Source of the DNA: an uncultured Collinsella sp.
GTDB taxonomy: Bacteria; Actinomycetota; Coriobacteriia; Coriobacteriales; Coriobacteriaceae
Direction of reading: 5' to 3'
Length of the DNA stretch: 9,609 bases
Assembly: GCA_900548495.1 (NCBI GenBank)
Contig: URKT01000080.1
Span: 1 to 9,609 of the forward strand
The notes under the pieces are model-generated. The model was not told where the DNA came from. It saw only the letters and a program-made list of their open reading frames with translations, and did not search any database. Below are positions 6,391 to 9,609 of the stretch, in pieces. Every line of letters begins with the position of its first letter. Positions within the stretch are counted from its first letter, which is position 1. Position numbers and translations under genes: made by a program.

Positions 6391-6871
6391 AAAGGATCAC
6401 TCCTTCGCGCTCGATTACCGCGGCAAGATCGTCATCAAGATGATCACTAGAGACGAGATCAACCTGCCTCCCGGTTTCTTTGCGCACCGCCTCACCAAAT
6501 GCCGACAGCGCGAAAAGACCAAAGCCCCGCTCGCGATCGACTTCGAGGCGCAAGTCAATATCACTATCGGCATGCGCCTCGCCACGGGCATACGAACCAA
6601 AAAGAATCACGGTTTTGATGGCGGGAATCGAGCTGGCCGCCTCGCGGACGGCGGACTCAATCTGGGCAGTATCCAAAATGCCCGCCGCGGCGCTTTCGCT
6701 CGCAGAGCTTTTACCGAGTGAAGGAACAAACGGCAGAGAGCGTTCGCGCAGCATCTGCCTCATAAACATATTGACCGCAACAGACGAAGTCATGCCAAGC
6801 TCTTCGCACAGTTCGGCAAATGAGTCTTTAATTGACGAGTCCACTCGCACACTCAGCACAGACGCAGCCAT
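6377..6871 (-). CDS. mntA: RelB/DinJ-MntA fusion antitoxin (ribbon-helix-helix plus nucleotidyltransferase)
   Basis: 164 residues in two domains. Residues 1-50 look like the N-terminus of RelB/DinJ antitoxins (SVRVDSSIKDSFAELCEELG, then VNMFMRQMLRE and LPF), a dimeric ribbon-helix-helix DNA-binding fold. After a Ser/Ala-rich linker (51-68), residues about 70-164 are an MntA-type minimal nucleotidyltransferase. Its signature is GSX10DXD with G92, S93, D104 and D106, plus a third acidic residue D138 in QVDLV. MntA proteins neutralise HepT by AMP transfer to its tyrosine, and the toxin gene overlaps directly downstream. Typical MntA antitoxins are about 100-140 residues and lack a DNA-binding head; here the head probably lets the antitoxin repress its own promoter. 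The start ATG (6869-6871) has a consensus AGGAGG 5 bases upstream. Base composition appears lower in GC than the flanking genes, hinting at acquisition. Confidence 0.87.
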   Translation of the reverse strand: MAASVLSVRVDSSIKDSFAELCEELGMTSSVAVNMFMRQMLRERSLPFVPSLGKSSASESAAAGILDTAQIESAVREAASSIPAIKTVILFGSYARGEAHADSDIDLRLEVDRERGFGLFALSAFGEAVRKETGRQVDLVSSDHLDDDLAAVIEREGVILYDRA

Positions 6872-6886
6872 GGATACCTCCTGTAT

Positions 6887-6906
6887 GACATTGTCTATAT
6901 ATTATC
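6887..6906 (-). promoter_or_regulatory. Candidate promoter and operator of the mntA-hepT module
   Basis: The minus strand has an extended -10-like TGTGATAAT (GATAAT at 6901-6906) with no good -35. It is followed by a 9-base palindrome GACAATGTC (6887-6895) at the expected transcription start and just before the ribosome site. The region is strikingly AT-rich. A palindrome overlapping the start point is where a ribbon-helix-helix antitoxin would repress. Confidence 0.4.
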
Positions 6907-6913
6907 ACACAGA

Positions 6914-7936
6914 CTAGCGCGAGGTCGATGCGCGATGTTCGATGTGGCCGGGGATCTCGATGCGCTTGGGGGCGAGCTTTGCGGCCTCGCCCACGGTGGT
7001 GGTAACAACATCGATGCGCTCGGACAGGCGCTCGACTACGCGCTCGGCAATGGTAAGGGTGTCTTGCGCTGCCGTGGTCACACCGCCAAAGAGCACATGG
7101 TTCCAGGGATAGTCGTCAAACGTTGCGATCTTGAGACCCGCCGGCAGCGAGGGACCAAGCTGCGCCAGTGCCTCGGTCAGACGCAGGAAAACCAGGCCGT
7201 TGACGGCAATGAGGCCGAGCTTTTTGCCTGCATAGCCGCGGATGGTCTCGTCCAAGCGACCGACGCCCGTGGCGCCACCGTCGGCCAGGGTGACGACCTC
7301 GCCCGCAAGGCCGCGGCGCGAAAGCTCGTCGGCAAAGGCCTCGGCGCGCTCTCGACGCACGGGACTATCGTCACTTGCCTCGGTGAGCAGGCACAGACGC
7401 TCGCTGCCCGCAGCTGCCAAGGCATCTACCAAGCCGGCGACCAGCTCACGGTTGTTAGATGTCACCAGGTCAACACCGCCGTCGGCAACGTCGCGGTCGA
7501 GCAGCACGACGGGCAGACGTCCCGCTGCCGCGGCGATCGCCTCGTCATTGCCTCCGCAGGTGTTGACGACCAGGCCGTCCACGCCGGCATCGATAAGTCT
7601 GGTGAGCGACTCCGCTTCCTTAGCGGGGTCGTTGCCGCTAATGGCCGTCATGAGCGAGCAGCCGCGCGCCGCGGCGCTGGCGGAAAGGCCCTCGAGCATG
7701 GCGCTCGAGAACGGGTTGGCGATGTCAGCCAGAATCACACCGATGAGGTTCGTACGCGAGCTGCGCAGATTGCGCGCGGCGGCACGTGGGCGATAGCCGG
7801 TGCGCTCGATAACTGCCGCGATGCGAGCACGGGTCTCCTCGGTCATTTGCCCGGGGCGGTTGTTGAGATAGCGCGAGACCGTGGCCGGGCTCACGCCCGC
7901 CTCGGCGGCAATGTCCTTGATTCTCATCTGCGCCAT
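6914..7936 (-). CDS. LacI-family transcriptional repressor, probable KdgR-type regulator of kdgK-eda
   Basis: 340 residues. An N-terminal LacI helix-turn-helix (about 5-24, IKDIAAEAGVSPATVSRYL) is followed by a hinge helix (about 50-60) and a periplasmic-binding-protein-like sugar domain (about 63-330). Recognisable sugar-domain elements are IGVILADIANPFSSAMLEG, DGLVVNT and FDDYPWNHVLFGGVTT. The FDDYPW and late QDT elements recall KdgR-like regulators, but the ligand is not provable from sequence. The gene is divergent from kdgK across a 234-base region containing tandem LacI-type operator sequences, so KDG or a related hexuronate intermediate is the likely inducer. The start ATG 7934-7936 has a modest GGGGTG upstream; ATG 7925-7927 would trim three residues, and an earlier ATG at 7984 has no ribosome site. 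It ends 43 bases before the antitoxin start. Confidence 0.92.
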   Translation of the reverse strand: MAQMRIKDIAAEAGVSPATVSRYLNNRPGQMTEETRARIAAVIERTGYRPRAAARNLRSSRTNLIGVILADIANPFSSAMLEGLSASAAARGCSLMTAISGNDPAKEAESLTRLIDAGVDGLVVNTCGGNDEAIAAAAGRLPVVLLDRDVADGGVDLVTSNNRELVAGLVDALAAAGSERLCLLTEASDDSPVRRERAEAFADELSRRGLAGEVVTLADGGATGVGRLDETIRGYAGKKLGLIAVNGLVFLRLTEALAQLGPSLPAGLKIATFDDYPWNHVLFGGVTTAAQDTLTIAERVVERLSERIDVVTTTVGEAAKLAPKRIEIPGHIEHRASTSR

Positions 7937-8001
7937 AACGCACCCCGTTTCCCAATTGTCGGCGATCTGAGCCATTTTAGGCATTTTTTTAAAAATCTCG
8001 G

Positions 8002-8028
8002 TTGCAAAACGCTGTAGGTGAGTATACT
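8002..8028 (+). promoter_or_regulatory. Candidate kdgK promoter
   Basis: TTGCAA (8002-8007) and TATACT (8023-8028) form a -35/-10 pair with a short 15-base spacer. The -10 lies in the palindrome AGTATACT, so the same bases could serve lacI on the minus strand. The operator repeat starts 13 bases downstream of the -10, over the expected transcription start. Confidence 0.4.
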
Positions 8029-8035
8029 ACAACTC

Positions 8036-8066
8036 GAAACGAAACCGATTTCGTAAACCGATTTCG
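8036..8066 (+). promoter_or_regulatory. Tandem LacI-type operator in the lacI-kdgK divergent region
   Basis: GAAACCGATTTC (8041-8052) has arms GAAA/TTTC around a central CG, the classic layout of LacI-family operators. The 12-base core AAACCGATTTCG recurs exactly at 8042-8053 and 8055-8066, a 13-base period, and an extra GAAAC half-element lies at 8036-8040. Placement just after the -10 element fits repression of kdgK by the divergent LacI protein, with possible autorepression. Confidence 0.6.
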
Positions 8067-8070
8067 GCGA

Positions 8071-8128
8071 GCGTTGGCACGCAGGTGCAAAGACGCACCC
8101 TACCGTCTTGGCACCTGCGTGCCAACGC
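8071..8128 (+). repeat. Long perfect inverted repeat in the kdgK leader
   Basis: Arms of 18 bases match perfectly: GCGTTGGCACGCAGGTGC (8071-8088) and its complement (8111-8128). After one mismatch the stem continues with AAGACG/CGTCTT to an 8-base loop (8096-8103). No T-run follows on either strand. It sits between the operators and the kdgK ribosome site, so it should be transcribed as a very stable hairpin. GGTGC (8084-8088) can alternatively pair with the nearer GCACC at 8095-8099. Confidence 0.8.
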
Positions 8129-8170
8129 CATATCAAAGGTGTACGCACGAGTAAAAGGAGCTGCGCGACC

Positions 8171-9205
8171 ATGGGTAAAACGGTTCTTACCTTCGGCGAG
8201 ATCATGATGAGACTCTCACCCAAAGACCACCTGCGTATTGAGCAGGCAACCGAGTTTGACGTCCGCTACGGCGGCGCCGAGGCCAACACTGCGCTTTCCC
8301 TGGCCTACCAGGGCGACAAGGCCGCTTACGTCTCCGTTGTCCCGGCCAACCGTCTGGGCGAGTGCGCCCTGCGTTCGCTGAAGGCCTACGGCGTCGACAC
8401 CACGCGCGTCGTGCGTCAGGGCGACCGTCTTGGCTCCTATGTGTTTGAGGTCGGCGCCTCGCAGCGCGGTAACGGTTGCGTCTACGACCGCAAGTACTCT
8501 GCCATCAACATGGCCAAGCGCGACGTCTTTAACTGGGACGAGATCCTCAAGGGCATCGATGTCTTCTATTTCTCCGGCGTGACCCCCGCCGTCTCCGATG
8601 AGATGGCTGCCGCCTGCAAGGATGCCCTCACCGTCTGCCGCGCCAAGGGCATCACCACCGTGTGCGACGTGAACTATCGCGGCAAGATGTGGTCGCCCGA
8701 GAAATCGCAGGCCACCATGAAGGAACTCCTGCCGCTCGTCGACATCTGCATCGCCAACGACGAGGATGCACCTGCCGGCCTCGGCATGACCTGCGTCTCC
8801 GGTTCCCTTGCCCACGGCATCGAGGAGCGCGACACCTACGTCGAGATGGCCCGCCAGATCTGCGCCGAGTACGGCTGCAAGAAGGTCGCCTCGGTCGTCC
8901 GCAACATCTCCTGCGTCGAGCGCTCCATCTGGATGGGCATGCTCTTTGACGCCGAGAGTGGCGAGCACTGGTTCTCCCCTGCTCACGACGTACACGTGCT
9001 CGAGGGCGTTGCCGCCGGCGACGCTTTCAACGCCGGCCTCGTCCATGCCCTCATCAACGACTTTGACCCGCAGGACGCCGTCAACTATGCGATTGCAGCC
9101 TCGATCCTCAAGCTCACCATCAAGGGCGATTCCAACTTGGTGACCGCAGGCGAGATCGCAGCCGTGGCATCCGCCGCCGACGGTGGCACCCGCGTCGCGC
9201 GCTAG
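8171..9205 (+). CDS. kdgK: 2-keto-3-deoxygluconate kinase (PfkB family)
   Basis: Phosphorylates 2-keto-3-deoxygluconate to KDPG with ATP in the cytoplasm, the step before KDPG aldolase in hexuronate/pectin-type sugar catabolism. 344 residues with a PfkB/ribokinase fold: the N-terminal sugar-binding signature GGAEANTALSLAYQG (34-48), DVNYRGKMW (166-174), and the C-terminal signature GVAAGDAFNAGL (279-290) with catalytic base D284. The AAGD form of the anion-hole motif is also seen in E. coli KdgK (recalled as AAGDSF). The start is ATG 8171-8173, with AAAGGAG about 10 bases upstream; earlier in-frame codons (from 8108) fall inside the leader hairpin. The substrate call rests on the immediate eda gene downstream and the divergent LacI regulator. 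Related PfkB sugar kinases such as fructokinases are the alternative. Confidence 0.87.
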   Translation: MGKTVLTFGEIMMRLSPKDHLRIEQATEFDVRYGGAEANTALSLAYQGDKAAYVSVVPANRLGECALRSLKAYGVDTTRVVRQGDRLGSYVFEVGASQRGNGCVYDRKYSAINMAKRDVFNWDEILKGIDVFYFSGVTPAVSDEMAAACKDALTVCRAKGITTVCDVNYRGKMWSPEKSQATMKELLPLVDICIANDEDAPAGLGMTCVSGSLAHGIEERDTYVEMARQICAEYGCKKVASVVRNISCVERSIWMGMLFDAESGEHWFSPAHDVHVLEGVAAGDAFNAGLVHALINDFDPQDAVNYAIAASILKLTIKGDSNLVTAGEIAAVASAADGGTRVAR

Positions 9206-9219
9206 TCCGTCTCCATTCC

Positions 9220-9259
9220 GCGGGCCGCAGCTTTCCAATCCCATACCCCTGCGGCCCGC
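9220..9259 (+). terminator. Possible weak terminator or stem after kdgK
   Basis: GCGGGCCGCAG (9220-9230) and CTGCGGCCCGC (9249-9259) form a perfect 11-bp GC-rich stem with an 18-base loop, 14 bases after the kdgK stop. No T-run follows, so it may be a partial terminator or an RNA-stabilising stem between kdgK and eda. Confidence 0.45.
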
Positions 9260-9280
9260 TCCCCGATTCCTCCGGCCGGG

Positions 9281-9408
9281 CAAAACCACCAGTCCCATTC
9301 CGGTTTTGTCTGGCATTCCCTACATGACTGGTCGAGCAGCCGGTTTTGGAATTGCTTGAACCCCAAGCAGTGCCTCCGATAACCAATCCAAAATCGGCTC
9401 CTGACCAG
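9281..9408 (+). repeat. Nested inverted repeats upstream of eda
   Basis: CAAAACC (9281-9287) faces GGTTTTG (9302-9308). Further on, 9328-9350 and 9387-9408 pair as CTGGTC, a small internal loop, then AGCCG and a G-U followed by TTTTGGA. Within that stem TGCTTG (9353-9358) pairs with CAAGCA (9364-9369). The nested structure ends about 50 bases before the eda start codon. No protein-coding frame or clear promoter is seen in the 253-base gap, so a structured leader or a small repeat element is likely. Confidence 0.5.
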
Positions 9409-9458
9409 CACATTTGGTAATCACGCGCCCATGCGCGCCACACATCGAAAGGAACATC

Positions 9459-9609
9459 ATGTTCGATCAGTTCTACACCACGCTTGAGTCCCTGGGCATC
9501 GTGCCGGTCGTTGTGCTCGACAAGGTCGAGGACGCCGCCCCGCTCGCCCACGCTCTTATGGCAGCTGGCATGAAGTCCGCCGAGGTCACCTTCCGCACCG
9601 CTTGTGCTG
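9459..9609 (+). CDS. eda: KDPG/KHG aldolase, 5' fragment
   Basis: Cleaves 2-keto-3-deoxy-6-phosphogluconate to pyruvate and glyceraldehyde-3-phosphate, directly using the KdgK product. The first 50 codons are present and the gene runs off the window. The sequence GIVPVVVLDKVEDAAPLAHAL followed by SAEVTFRTACA matches the first half-barrel of Eda proteins. E42 and R46 occupy the positions of catalytic E45 and phosphate/substrate-binding R49 of the E. coli enzyme. The Schiff-base lysine lies beyond the window. The start ATG 9459-9461 has AAAGGA a few bases upstream. It is on the same strand as kdgK but 253 bases away, with structured sequence between, so expression may be uncoupled from kdgK. 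Confidence 0.88.
   Translation, partial: MFDQFYTTLESLGIVPVVVLDKVEDAAPLAHALMAAGMKSAEVTFRTACA

Noticed and set aside
6935..8017. A 360-codon open frame on the plus strand, antisense to lacI
   Set aside because: The minus-strand LacI protein explains the sequence, with helix-turn-helix and sugar domain. The plus frame shows no family features.
8042..8066. CRISPR-like array from the repeated AAACCGATTTCG
   Set aside because: Only two 12-base copies one base apart with no spacers; it fits a tandem operator.
8071..8128. Rho-independent terminator before kdgK
   Set aside because: The stem is strong, but no T-run follows on either strand and it precedes the gene it would silence.
8216..9316. A 366-codon open frame on the minus strand, antisense to kdgK
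   Set aside because: Low-complexity composition, no domain, no ribosome site of note, and the opposite frame encodes a clear PfkB kinase.

Overview
The window looks like chromosomal DNA of a high-GC actinobacterium. The gene types and the GlnR/GlnA2 relationship suggest Coriobacteriia, possibly Collinsella or a relative; this is inference from protein flavour, not a database match. It holds eight genes. Six are on the minus strand and two on the plus strand.

Positions 1-3833, minus strand: the 5' 641 codons of ligA (NAD-dependent DNA ligase, cut by the window edge). Upstream of it is a membrane-anchored HtrA/DegP-type serine protease with its own rho-independent terminator. The leader of the protease gene contains a second terminator-like hairpin.

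Positions 3834-5965, minus strand: a two-gene nitrogen-type cluster, glnA-like then glnR-like. The regulator is an orphan OmpR/PhoB-family response regulator with a degenerate receiver, closely resembling actinobacterial GlnR. The glutamine synthetase has a GlnA2-like backbone but has lost three of the six family metal ligands, so it may be a pseudoenzyme or an enzyme with altered chemistry. A sequence matching the GlnR half-site pattern lies just upstream of a weak glnA promoter. Together these suggest a feedback module, the most interesting system in the window.

Positions 6019-6906, minus strand: a two-gene toxin-antitoxin module of the HepT/MntA type. The antitoxin is unusual: a RelB/DinJ-type ribbon-helix-helix domain is fused to the MntA nucleotidyltransferase.

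Positions 6914-9609: a LacI-family repressor (minus) is divergent from kdgK (2-keto-3-deoxygluconate kinase, plus) and the start of eda (KDPG aldolase, plus). These are the last two steps of hexuronate/KDG catabolism. The divergent region holds a candidate promoter, a tandem LacI-type operator and a very strong inverted repeat in the kdgK leader. The 253-base gap before eda is also rich in inverted repeats.
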